Below, one piece after another: positions 10,355 to 22,279 of a stretch of DNA of 64,000 nt. The stretch spans positions 540,418-604,417 of the forward strand of contig JAYKAV010002774.1 of NCBI GenBank assembly GCA_035582835.1, written 5' to 3'. The DNA comes from Phoebastria nigripes (taxonomy: Eukaryota; Chordata; Aves; Procellariiformes; Diomedeidae). Position 1 is the stretch's first letter; every line of letters starts with the position of its first letter. Below the pieces are notes generated by a model. It was not told where the DNA came from. It did no database searches and saw only the letters and a list, made by a program, of their open reading frames with translations. Position numbers and translations under genes: made by a program.

Positions 10355-12739
10355 CGTCACAAATTTATCTTATGGGTGTGTGGACCACAATGTTTATTTT
10401 CTGATATTTGGGAATTTAGTTGTATTAGTTGCACAGTACACAACCTAGCTAACTTATCTTAACAATTTGGGATCATTTAATATTATTAAACAAATTTTTG
10501 TGAAATAATTTTCCATTTTTATTCTAATTTATCCTTTTTCCTCAGTAACTTTCCTAGTTTCTCTGCTGTTGCCATGTTTGTCCCAGTTTCAAGTGCAGCA
10601 GCTGAAATGAGACCAAAGACTGAGTGACTGTCTACATTTGAGAATTGCATCAGCTTCACTGATGATTGTCCCTCGAGGGGAGAAGGTCTTCAGTTTAGAA
10701 ATCTGCTTTTGAATAAGCTGGCTTGATTTGAGTCATCGTCAGTGGAGGAAAGTAAGCAGTCTTAGAGGATGAATTGTCTCTTTCCAGAGTAGCTGTCTGA
10801 AGCACATCGGAAGCACCACTTGGTTGGACCTCATCAGGTTTCCCTTAGCTCAGAGTTGTACATTCTCATTCTGCTTGGAAAGATTTGCTAATTCATCCCT
10901 TTGTTTGGGTAAAAATACTAATGCATTATTCAACCCTCTTCCCCAGCAACAAAAATATTATACTTCTTCACTTACCTAATTAGTACAATCCGTTGTTAAT
11001 CTTACTGTTAATCTTGTTGTTTTTAACTTCTGGATTACAAAAGTAAAGTACATTTTCAGAATGAGCCTGATTTCTACAGATTGCAGTGAAGAGAAGAAAT
11101 CTTACAAAAGATAAAAAGTAATAATCAAATTGCAGTAGGATACGTGTTGCATCATATTGGCCGAGTGCAGTAATCAACAACATGTTTTTTCTTTTGGCAA
11201 GTGTAATACTGAGAATAGCGTAAGATAGAGACCTCTGTAATGGTATTAAAATATATACTATTAAGTCCTCTTGGTCTTTCATAACCAATATTGGGCTATT
11301 GGCCAGCTTTGCTGTCTTCACGATATGCACCATATTCTTTGGGTGAGAGTCTTACTTAGGAGCTCTGCAGTACTGTCAGTTTTGTGAAACTGGGAAGGTT
11401 ACCCAAGCTTCTCTCTTCATACATAATTTTTTTTTTGTAAGTAAGTGAGATGTGGCAATAGTATCACATATAGCTAAGAAATAAAGATTTCCATCTCCAT
11501 CAACTGACGGTGTTTGAGTCATTACCTTGTCATTTTGGGTTGAGTTGGAAAACTAATCAAGCAGAAAGAAAAACTTTCACTCCAGGAGGGCAGAATGTTA
11601 TTTCCAAATCCCTATTAAAAAGTAATTAAACATTAATATTAATCAGTATTAATATATTATCAATTATTAATATTTTTTTGTCAGCAAAGGCAGTAAGTGT
11701 CTTGTTATTTCCACCATTATGTTACTGAGAAATCTAAATATGAAGAATTATCAGGCCAGTTCTAATGTGTCAGTGTGTCAGAGTGGGCCAAATCCTTCTT
11801 GTCTGCCATGGCTCTTACTCAGGAAGATAATAAAGCAAATTCCTAACTTAAAGTGTACAAGTAGTATCCCTGACACCAGTTCATAAAGTGTGGTGCATAC
11901 TGGGGTACAGATAGTCCCACCGCGTGTAGCAGTGGAATGGTTTGTACATGTACAAATTGCAGGACGTGATTCAGTGTTATTTGATTTTAATTCTACAGGA
12001 AGGATGTTCAGACTGATTCTATCATCCACCCATAGCCAGGACTGACAGTGATGTTATTACGATTAAAAAAAAGCTGAAACTAATCATATAAAGGGAGCCT
12101 CTTGGAAACTCTTTTAAAGTCTTCTGTGTTAGCAGTGTCTGGTAAGGAGGTGCTTTATTGTACTGAGAGCAGCCCTTTTCCACCAGCAATAAAAGCATAT
12201 GTTGCATTTTGTTTTTAAATGAGAAATTAAGGTGTAAGTTTTCATGCAAATTGCTTAAATCTGCAACCTCAAAGCAAAAGAGAGAAGAAACTAAAACCTT
12301 CATTTTGTTCTTGTTTTCCTTTCTCTCCAGTTTTCACTAGTAGCTGGGAGGTGACTACTGAAGGAATTAGATGCTGTCACTGTGCTGAAAAGTACTCACA
12401 GCCAGCTGGTTGGTTTTCTTACCTAACTTCTAAAACTTCAGTCTAAAAGTGCGACACGCCTTAACATAGAGGCTGGATCCCCAAGAGCTGTAACAAAGAC
12501 ACACAAATGCCTGGCATTAAACCAAACTGAGTTTAAACTAAATATTCTTTTATGAAGAGTGCAGAGCAATAGCAGCCGCAGTGATTGTATCTGTTATGAT
12601 ACCCTAACTAGTGTGGCATCATTTGAGAGACAACTGAGTTGTGATACCGCCATTTGTTTCTGTAGAACAGGCAGTAATCTACTGGATAGCTTGCAGGAAT
12701 GGGCTGCATGCTTTAGACCCTATTCAAACCCCAGATATA

Positions 12740-12757
12740 ATCATAGAATCATAGAAT
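12740..12757 (-). repeat. CR1 3'-terminal octamer repeat
   Basis: Two and a bit copies of the tcatagaa octamer (seen on the + strand) mark the 3' end of the CR1. CR1 elements end in such short repeats instead of a poly(A) tail, so this is the integration end. Confidence 0.9.
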
Positions 12758-12828
12758 AGTTCGGGTTGGAAGGGACCTTTAAAGGTCATCTGGTCCAACC
12801 CCCCTGCCATGGACAGAGACATCTTCAA

Positions 12829-15600
12829 CTAGATCAGGTTGCTCAGAGCCTCGTCCAACCCGACCTTGAATGTTTCCAGGGATGGGGCATCTACCACCTC
12901 TCTGGGGAACCCGTTCCAATGTTTCACCACCCTCAGTGTAAAAAATTTCTTCCTTATATCTAGTCTAAAACTACCCCCTTTTAGTTTAAAGCCATTCCCC
13001 TTTGTCCTGTGGCAAAAGGCCCTGCTAAAAAGTTTGCCGCCATCTTTCTTATAAGCCCCCTTTAAGTACTGAAAGGCTGCAATAAGGTCTCCCCAGAGCT
13101 TTCTCTTCTCCAGGCTGAACAACCCCAACTCTCTCAGCCTTTCTTCATAGGAGAGGCGTTCCATCCCCCTGATCATTTTCATGGCCCTCCTCTGGACCTG
13201 CTCCAACAGGTCCATGTCTTTCCTGTGCTGGGGACCCCAGAGCTGGACGCAGTNCTCCAGGTGGGGTCTCACCAGAGCAGAGTAGAGGGGCAGAATCACC
13301 TCCCTCAACCTGCTGGCCACGCTTCTTTTGATGCAGCTCAGGATATGGTTGGCTTTCTGGGCTGTGAGCGCACATTGCCGGCTCATGTCCAGCTTTTCAT
13401 CCACCAGTACCCCCAAGTCCTTCTCGNCAGGGCTGCTCTCAATCCCTTCATCCCCCAGCCTGTATTGATACTGGGGGTTGCCCTGACCCAGGTGGCACTG
13501 GATCTTGTTGAACCTTGCACTTGGCCTTGTTGAACCTCATGAGGTTCACATGGGCCCACTTCTNGAGCTTGTCCAGGTCCCTCTGGATGACATCCCCTCC
13601 CTCAGGCACGTCAACCACACCACTCAGCTTGGTGTTGTCTGCAAACTTGCTGAGGGTGCACTCGATCCCACTGTCTATGTCATTGATGAAGATATTAAAC
13701 AGTACTGGTCCCAATACAGACCCCTGCGGGATGCCACTCGTCACCAACCTTCATCTGGATATTGAGCCATTGACCACTACCCTCTGGATGCGACCATCCA
13801 ACCAATTCCTCACCCACCGGACAGTCCACCATCAAATCCGTATCTCTCGAATTTAGAGAGAAGGATGTTGTGGGGGACCATGTCAAAGGCCTCACAGAAG
13901 TCCAGATAGACGACATCTGTAGCCCTTCCCATGTCCACTGATGTAGTCACTCCATCATAGAAGGCCACTAGGTTGGTCAGGCAGGACTGGCCCTTGGTGA
14001 AGCCATGCTGGTTGTCTCGAATCACCTCCCTGTCCTCCATGTGCCTTAGCATAGCTTCCAGGAGGATCTGTTCCATGATCTTCCCAGGCACAGAGGTGAG
14101 GCTGACAGGTCAGTAGTTCCCAGGGTACTCCTTTCTACCCTTTTTAAAAATGGGTGCAATGTTTCCCCTTTTCCAGTCAGCAGGGACTTCACCTGACTGC
14201 CATGACTTTTCAAATATCATGGAAAGTAGGTTGGCAACTACATCAGCCAATTTCCTCAGGACTCTGGGATGCATCTCATCAGGTCCCATGGACTTATGTA
14301 TGTTCAGGTTCCTCAGGTGGTCACAAACGTGAACTTCTCTTACAGTGGGAGGGACTTTGCTCCCCCAGTCCCTGTCTTGCAGTCCATCCGCTTGAGAGGT
14401 GTAGGAAGAGAGATTGCCAGAGAAGATTGAGGCAAAAAAGTTGAGTACCTCAGCCTTCTCCTCATCTGTTGTTACCAGTTTGCCAGTCTTGTTCATCAGA
14501 GGGGTATGCTTTCTTGGACCTTCCTTTTCTGGCTGACATACCTGTAGAAGCCCTTCTTATTATTCTTTGCATCCCTTGCCAAATTCAGATCCAGCTGTGC
14601 CTTGGCCTTCCTGACCCCATCCCTACACAACTGGGCAGCGTCCCTATACTCTTCCCAGGATACCTGTCCCTGCTTCCACTGCCTGTGCATTTTCTTCTTG
14701 CCCTTTAGTTTGACCAGCAGGTCTCAACTCAGCCATGCTGGTCTCTTGCCTTCCTTTCCTGATTTCTTACACCTGGGGATTGAGAGCTCTTGTGCTCCAT
14801 GGAAAGTGTCCTTAAAGATCTGCCAGCTCTGTTCTGCTCCCTTGTCCCTGAGGGCAGTTTCCCAGGAGGTCCTATTGACTAATTCCCTGAACAGCTGGAA
14901 GTTTGCTTTCCTAAAATTCAGGGTCCTGACTTTACTCTTCGCCTGACCCATATCCCTCAGGACTGCGAACTCCACCAGTGCATGATCACTGCAGCCGAGG
15001 CTGCCTCCAATCTTGACGTCACCGATTAGCTTACTTGCGTTGGTGACCAACAGGTCCAGTATTGCATCCCCTCTGGTAGGGCTGTCTATTACCTGGCTTA
15101 AGAAGTTATCCTCAGTGCATTCCAGGAGTCTCCTGGATTGCCTACAGCTCGCTGTGCTACTTTTCCATCAGATGTTGGGGTGGTTGCAGTCCCGCAGCAG
15201 GACAAGAGTCTGTAAGCGCAATGCCTCCCATAGCTGGAGTAAGAAGGTTTTGTCAATAGGCTCCCCTTGATCAGGCGGCCTGTAGTCGACGCCAACCACA
15301 AGNTTCCCTTTGTTGCCTTGGTCTCTAATTCTTACCCATAAGCTTTCAACCTGCTCGTGGCTATTCTTCAGAGACAGCTCTTCACAATCTATCCATTTCT
15401 CGATGTAGAGGGCAACCCCTCCACCCCTCCTTCCACGCTTGTCCCTTCTGAACAGCCTGTAGCCTTTGATAGCCGCACTCCAGTCATGGGATTTGTCCCA
15501 CCAAGTTTCAGTAATGGCAATCAGGTCGTAGCTTTCTAGCAGCACAGTGCCTTCCAACTCCTCCTGTTTGTTGCCCATGCTGCGTGCATTGGTGTAGAGG
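12829..15600 (-). pseudogene. CR1 ORF2 remnant: APE endonuclease plus reverse transcriptase
   Basis: In minus-strand order, the endonuclease (about 15578 to 14724) shows the ITETWWD motif with the catalytic Glu and the GCSDHALVEF motif with the S-D-H residues. A linker follows (14690-14496). The reverse transcriptase then shows [21 protein letters not shown], the [10 protein letters not shown] palm motif and [12 protein letters not shown]-terminal region ends DEALSNLI with its natural stop at 12829. Damage includes an in-frame stop after NHPNI (15168-15170), a stop within the NYRPVS motif (14110-14112), and a frame break near 13504-13537 where a 12-bp segment is duplicated. The catalytic FADD motif reads FADN, with Asn codon 13634-13636. 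The endonuclease motif usually GDFNHP reads RDCNHP. The element in life would copy its own RNA into nicked DNA in the nucleus. Confidence 0.92.
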
Positions 15601-15869
15601 CACTTCAGCTGGGCTGTTGGCTGTCTCCTTCTTAGAGGAACACCCCTTCATTCCTTTGAGGTATTTCACTGGTATTTCCCTCTTGGCTCCTATTACCTCA
15701 GGAGCCCCTGGCTCATCTCCATAAGACTTCAAGTGCGCTGCAGTGTACCCAGCACGTCTCAGAGCAACAGGCTGAGGGCCCTCGCTAGCACCCCGTCCCT
15801 CTAACCTTNGCGTGTCATCCCACAGCTTGTCATGGGCAAGCCTGATGTTATCCCCCTCCCCCTTCAAGC

Positions 15870-16790
15870 CTAGTTTAAAGCTCTGTCAATGAGCCCCACT
15901 AGCTCGTGAGCAAAGAGCTTCCCCCTTTGAGAAAGGTGAATCCCATCTGACGCCAGCAGGCCTGGTGCTGTGTAGGCTATCCCATTATGAAAAACCCAAA
16001 ATTGTGGCAATAAGACCAGCCACGGAGCCATGTATTAATAGACTGGGTCAGTCTGTTTCTTCCAATGTCGTTGCCCACAACTGGAAGGAGAAACGAAAAA
16101 AACCCTGGGCTCCAGATTCCGTTACCAACTGTCCCAAGGCCCTGAAGTCTCTTTTGATTGCCCTTGGACTATGTGTTGTGGCTTCATCGCCACCCACATG
16201 GAAGAGCAGTAATGGGTAATAGTCTGAGGGCTGTACCAGGCTAGGAAGTTTCCTAGTGATGTCCTTAACCTGGGCCCCAGGAGGCAGCAGACTTCCTTAA
16301 GAGGAGGGTCTGTCTGGCATATTGGACCCTCTGTTTCCCTCAGAAGGGAGTTACCTACAACTGTAACCCATCTTTATTCCTCGTGGAGGTGGTCGTGGTA
16401 CAGGGGGTAGGCCTTTCCGACCTTGGCAACACCTCTGGTGCAGATGGACCTTCATCCACATCATCCATTGACTGGCCTTCCACCTCCAGAGCCTCATACC
16501 TGTTGTACAGAGGCACCTGGGAAGGCGAGGTGGGCCAGGAGGGGGTTCGCCTGCCTCCCCCAGCGTGGACTTGCTTCTATTCACTCCTTTCCTTTAAGCT
16601 ACTGCCTTCAGCCTGGTGGGGGAAGGATACAGGATCCCCTTGATCTTGTTTTTTTTCTGATGGCTGTTCCTGTTTCTGTCTCAGGGAGGGCAGAGCATGG
16701 TTCCACCAGTCTCTCTCTTCCTCAGACTCCCAAATACAGTCTTAACTCACCCACAGGGGCCTTATCACAGCTTACAGGTACTATCCTGTG
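15870..16790 (-). pseudogene. CR1 ORF1 remnant with SGNH-esterase motifs
   Basis: On the minus strand the frame upstream of ORF2 contains FHVGGDEATT, resembling the block III region of SGNH hydrolases. It also contains ASDGIHLSQRGK, whose D-x-x-H is the Asp-His part of the catalytic triad. It ends IDRALN with a natural TAG stop at 15870-15872, shortly before ORF2-related sequence. This is the esterase domain known in ORF1 of CR1 elements. Several frame changes interrupt it, and the part before about 16580 is too decayed to translate reliably. The region upstream to about 16790 still has ORF1-like sequence, including a PSLRQKQEQP stretch. Confidence 0.8.
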
Positions 16791-18729
16791 TGCATCTGTC
16801 TTCCGACGAGAAGTTTTAAAATACGTATGTGCAGTACAATCTGTGCTGTCTCTTCCTGAGAAGAATCTGATATATATTTGTAGTTTCTGTATAAAAATAT
16901 TAATGTTCCTTATTCCCCTTTTAAAATAAGGGAAAACAAAAACACTAACAGTGGCAAGTATTTCTAAATTCTTGACATTAACAGTTCAAAATGATGAGAA
17001 GCTGTCATACTTTAAAAAAAAAGAAAAACATTGTTTTGCAATTCAAATTTAAAGACCTATTTCTAACCGAGTGCAGTGCTGAAGGGGGTTGGATCATGAA
17101 CTGGAGTCTCAGTAAGTTATTCTGATATTTGGAATTCACTAATTAATCATATACAACATCCTTTTTATTCTCAGTATGCAGCTACGTCAGACTAGTTATT
17201 TGGTGCCTAAGGAAAGGCCCCCTGGGATGCTTTCATGTCTGACAGATAACTATATATAATTACTTGTTTTATGGTGTATACGCTACCATATGAATTAATT
17301 ATAAGATATTAAATAGCAAGAAGATGCAGTTTGCCAAGTAAAACATTACATGATGGCAGACAATATTTGTTTTCAAAAATTTCCTGTGTAATACATATTT
17401 TTTAAACTACATAATGTATGTGGNGTCCAGTGATATTTTCATGAGACTGAGATGAAGATTTCATTTTCTTCCAAGAGTCTCACTTGCACGGGTAGCTGTT
17501 GAACAATATCTCCTACCGCATGTTTAACAAGGACAGTTTTATCTCAACAGTCTGTTTTCCTTTCCAAAAACTGGGGCAAGTTGAAATAAAAACAACTCTT
17601 TGTACTGTTAAAAATGATATTTCTGAAATGCTGTAATGTTATCTTGTGTCCTTTCAAAGCTGTACATAGCTTCTGTCAAGGAATGTAGACCTTGAGTGGC
17701 TTTGCCTTTATTTTAGGAGTATTTTCTGTCCTAATAGCCCCCTCTCAGGCTGCAGGAGATGGACAGAGAAATCATGAACTTAAGCAAAGATCAGAGATTT
17801 AAAATAACGTGAAGGGAAAAGCATCGAGATGTGTACAATCTGTACATGTTATCTATGCAGTTTAATTACGGGCGAGGAAAGAACACACCTTGTGTGAGGA
17901 TCCAATAATTAGAATTTATTTTTAGTCTAATTGATGCTTTAGAGGCTAGTCAAGATATAACAACCTCTTATTAGTTCAATTACAAAAGTGCTAACACTTA
18001 TAATCCAACTCACCCAGTTTCTCTTAAGGTCCATTAATAATTCAATAAAAATCAATAGACACAAGTAGCTGCCCATTTCCTCTTACCTTCCCTACGCATT
18101 GCTACAGTGAGTTGTCAGTGGCCCAGGTTCTTTGCTGGGAGCAGGATGCTGGGGATGGTGCAAGGTTATTGTATTTTTTATCCTTGGTCTTTGTGTATGC
18201 TTGAGGTTATTTTTGTATGTTTTAACTCAATAGATGGGATATGTTCTTGTAGTTGGTTCATGAGGTTAGTTATACTGTGATTCCTTAGGTTTTAGTGCTT
18301 TTCTCTTTTGGGGGAGGAGACGCACAACTGCAGAAAGGTAGGCAAAAATAAAAATATAAAAAACGCCAACAACAAAAAAAACAGTTTCAGAGGTAGATCA
18401 TATATGCGTGACCACTTGGTAATTTTGCTGTTGGAGCTAGGCCTTCTACTGCCTGTTGGTAACACCAAAGGCACAGGGCTATATATAAGGAGAAGAAAAA
18501 GTCAAAGATTATCTGCAGAGGGTAAGAGTGATAACAACTATGTCAGCTGGGATAAATAACATGGGAGATTGTGAGAAAATACACAATTTTCATTGAAGTT
18601 GATGTTAACATCCTTTGTGGAATATGTCAGTTGGAAAAACTGCTGCACTGGGTTTGGTAGAGCAAAGCAAAACAAACGTGCAGTGATCGGTTTGTGACTG
18701 ACTGGAGTAACAGTAGTAGTTAAACCATT

Positions 18730-19390
18730 GGCTTGCCTGGTGATGGAGAGCCTAGAAAGAGTAGTGGGAGGAGAAGGAGCAAGGGCTGTGCCAGAGCCCT
18801 GAGATAGTTTGTCCTCTTAGTGGGTAAGAAAGGGTGTATGCCAGAGGAGACACATAGGAGCATAGTGTTGTGAAAACCAAAGCATGTGAGATACTGAAAC
18901 CAGGTTGTAGTTGAAAGTGAAGGGAGCCTGGAGAGAATAGGAGCTCGGAAATACGTTTGGGGGAAGTGGGAGAAACCCTACTAAGAGCATCTTTATTGGA
19001 GCAATGGACTGGGAAGTTTTAATGTACTAAACACTCAAGCAAGTTGGAAGGAAGAGTTTGAGGATGAGTTAGTGTGTTTGGTGGCAAAAGGAAAAAAAAC
19101 AATACTTTCACAGATGGGTAAGCTGGTGGGAGCTTGCTTCAAAGTTATGGAAGTTATGGTCTATCCTTTTTTTTTTAAGGAGGAGGAGCTGGTGAGGGGA
19201 TGGGTTGAAGACAGGAGGAGAGACAAGGTGAGCAAGATCTGGAGACAGGACTGAACTTACTCAGGTAGAAAGTGGGTGAGGGAGGAAAACAGCAGAGAAG
19301 CTTTATGTCAGAGGTAGAAGGTGAGAAAAGAAGGGCTATTGTCGGTGGAGGGAAGACAAAGAGAGAGAAAAAGGACAGAACTTTTTTGCC
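18730..19390. repeat. Purine-rich strand-biased tract
   Basis: Over about 650 bp the + strand is strongly enriched in A and G, most of all at 19175-19380, where runs of gga, gag and aaag dominate. It is not a simple tandem repeat. It may be a decayed microsatellite or just biased intron sequence. Such tracts can form triplexes, but that is inference. Confidence 0.45.
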
Positions 19391-19633
19391 TTTGTGACCC
19401 TGTCCAGGGTGCAGGACAGGTTGTGTTGGTTTTAAATCCACGTTCACCTTTCTCAATGGTATTGGTTGCTGTGATCGGTCACTCTTCATTCTCCTCTTTC
19501 GTGGTCCCTTAATTGGTGGGTAACATCTGCTGATCTTGTGATGCCCTTTTTCTAGGTCAGGGACCTGATGAGAAAGTCTCAGCCTTTCCCAGCTTGTCTA
19601 TTTCTGTATGAGTCAGGTCAGTAGTGATAAAAA

Positions 19634-19653
19634 AAAGGGCCTAAAGGCCCTTT
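19634..19653. repeat. 20-bp palindrome with GC core
   Basis: The arms aaagggcct and aggcccttt are perfect inverted copies separated by two bases. It follows a run of A. No known site is recognised. Confidence 0.6.
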
Positions 19654-22259
19654 GTGGTGACTGTCGTTACTGGCATCCATCCTTGGGATTGGCAGCAGAG
19701 AGGCCCACGATTCACAGGAATGGTGGGTAAATGATGCCTTTGCTCTTAGCAGTGGAGCCTTCAGGTCAGGATGGAGGTTTGCTGATGAAGTTGTGTGGGA
19801 GAGGTGGAAAAGCATTACCCTCTTCAGCAGGTAAACGTGGGGCTTCATATTTATGGGCTGTGAAGACAGAACCTTTCATTAACACAAAAAACGTGGGTTT
19901 TTGTTTGTTTTGTTTAAATCGTAGGCCTTATCTACTCTGCTCTTGTGTTCAGGGTAATTTTTGATGCACTTATGAAATAGATTTTTATAAATAAAGCTTT
20001 TTATGCTCCTGTTTGCTCTCTTCCTAGATACTTAATATTATTTGTTGCAAAAATCCTACAAGAGCATCTCCCTGCCCACCATATTCCACCATGTAAGTGT
20101 GACCAGGGAGATCACTGATGCTAGATGCCATTGAGTTTTAAAGGAATTGGCTGGAGGCAGGACACTATCCATAAAGAATCCTCAGTTCTGGAAATAGCCT
20201 CCTCTCTTTACAGCCCAGATTTACTGACTTAGTACCAGACTCATTTGTTCTGGCAGGCTTTTGTGGTGGATAAAGGCAATGATGGATAGTGAGGCCTAAG
20301 GAGAGGCTTTGTTTGTTAGCGTGAGGCTTTGGTCAACAATGATTTATAGATTGCAGGTCAAGTTCTCTTCTTATTAATGGGATTGTAAAACGTAACTGGG
20401 AATTTCACTCTGGGGAAGCAAACTCATTAGGGTACAGGAGGAAGGGATACAGGGTTACTTTTCCTGGGTTATATATTTTGCATAAATTTTGTTTGAGTGC
20501 TTGGGGGGGATAAAGAAAGGCATTTTTTTTTTTGGTTTTGATGTTTTTGCAAGTATAAATAAACCATTGAAGTGCAGATTCCAAACAGTCTTGCACTAAC
20601 CAATTTTCCCAGAGATGCCTGTTTTTATCTGTTCCACTGGGAACAGAGCAGGTTGGTGATCTCCATGACTACATTGTTGTCAGTACATCACAGCTGGTGG
20701 CTCAGTATCACATCACAGACTTCAAGCACACAAGTCTTTATTGTTGAGTGTGTAGAGCCATTGGAGTGGTACATTCATCCTATTGAACTGGCTGACTTCA
20801 GCATCTTACTGGCTAAACAGTAAGACATTAATGTGCATTAATATGCTAACTAGGCTTTTTGGCAGGGGAAAATTAAGATAAACATTGTAGGCTTTCTTAG
20901 ATATTGAAATGCATCAGGTTTTCTGTTGTACTCGGTGCATTTGTGTCTAAAGGTGAATAAAAGGCTACACCAGTGTTTCAACCAGTAAGCAGGATAAAAA
21001 GGCTTTTATTTTGGTAGCTTTGAAAGGGAACAGATGTTGGGCTCTTTCCCTGCCCCAGTTCAGTCTTCCTTGATCTGTAATACCTTAACCTAATGTATAC
21101 AAAGCTTGCATATGCAGTGCTAAAGGGGCAATGGAATCACATGTTTTTAGTGTGACCTATCTCTGTGTGACTAGTTGTAATTCGACTGTTACTTTATCCT
21201 TTTTGTATTAATTACCTTTTGTGCCCAGTGGTNATGTAATTTAGTGCTAAAGTTGCAAACTGTTTGTAAAAGCAGCTTCTTATCAGCTGTGCATCCATGG
21301 TGTAGAGCAATGGAGTTTTGACACTTGATTAGGGTCTTTAGGTGCCAATGTAATATAATAATGTGATAGTAGCAATAATAATGACTTTATTTCCTTTGCA
21401 TCCTGTATAGGCTCTCTAGTGAGCTAGATGGGAAAGAGTTTTGTTTTCTAGTGAGCGTTTAAAAAATGTGGACAGTATCTTTGCAAATCAGTTGAAAAAA
21501 AAAATCAGATTTGTTCAAATGAAACACTTCAATCCAAAGTTAACCTGATCAGTTGTGGTTTCTTTTTTTTTTTTTGGTAACAATTGAACAAGCAAGGTTT
21601 TGAAATAAAGGCAATTATAAATAAAACATTTTGCAAAACCTCAGTATGTGGTATGTTGGCAAAATGAAAGCTTTTATTTAGAACACTTCTAAATGAGGAG
21701 GTTTGAATCAAAGTAGCTCTGGCTTTAAGTTTTTCACTGCAAAATGAAAACCATTAGTGTTTTGGGTCTCCTGTGGCTCTTTACCTGCCAAAGCAATCAT
21801 TAATATAGTTTTCACAAAGTTCTATTTAATATATTTGAGGCTTTGGATCTTTAAGTAGAATTTTCTGAGGGTGCCAAAGCCAGCTCCTAGGCAGTCTGTT
21901 GACTCCAAGAGCATAAGGCCTCTAATTACTCGAAGACTGATGTTGTTACTTAAATACAAATCAACACCATTAATTTAATATAGAGTTGTGAACTGGAACT
22001 ATGAAAGACACAGGTTGCATCGTTTGTGGTAGTAGCTGAGGCATATGTTGTAACTGCTGGCTGGTTTTGTGAACTGCACATTTATGTTTCTGCAGAACAT
22101 CTGTATGTCAGGAGATCTGTGCCATTTTCCACTTTCCGTGCAAAACCTCACAAAACCTCTGTGGTAGCCTTGTGATAGCTTCAGGGTTTTTTTGCTTTCT
22201 TAGGTGACTTTCACAAAATGTGTTTTCTCACTGTGTTCACTGTAAATACACATTTATTT

Positions 22260-22279
22260 GTGTGTGTGTGTGTGTGTGT
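22260..22279. repeat. (TG)n microsatellite
   Basis: Ten uninterrupted TG units in the intron before exon C. It is a potential length polymorphism. Confidence 0.9.

Larger units (their letters stand above)
12738..16800 (-). mobile_element. CR1 LINE, near-complete but inactive
   Basis: This non-LTR retrotransposon is inserted antisense to NELL2. Its 3' end, on the left, has the diagnostic CR1 tail of repeated octamers (atcatagaatcatagaat at 12740-12757). Reading on the minus strand from right to left, the end of ORF1 with an SGNH-esterase motif is followed by ORF2 with an APE endonuclease, a linker, reverse transcriptase and the C-terminal region. About 4 kb is present, against roughly 4.5 kb for a full-length CR1, so it is probably short at the 5' end. 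The right border is uncertain, because CR1-like sequence fades between about 16700 and 16850. Stops, frameshifts and a changed catalytic residue make it inactive. Five single unresolved bases fall inside it. Confidence 0.93.

Noticed and set aside
13225..13856. Several + strand frames of 86-113 codons.
   Set aside because: They are reverse-strand shadows of the CR1 reverse transcriptase.
16423..16929. A 168-codon + strand frame.
   Set aside because: It mostly overlaps the antisense of the CR1 ORF1 region and runs into plain intron. It has no recognisable domain.
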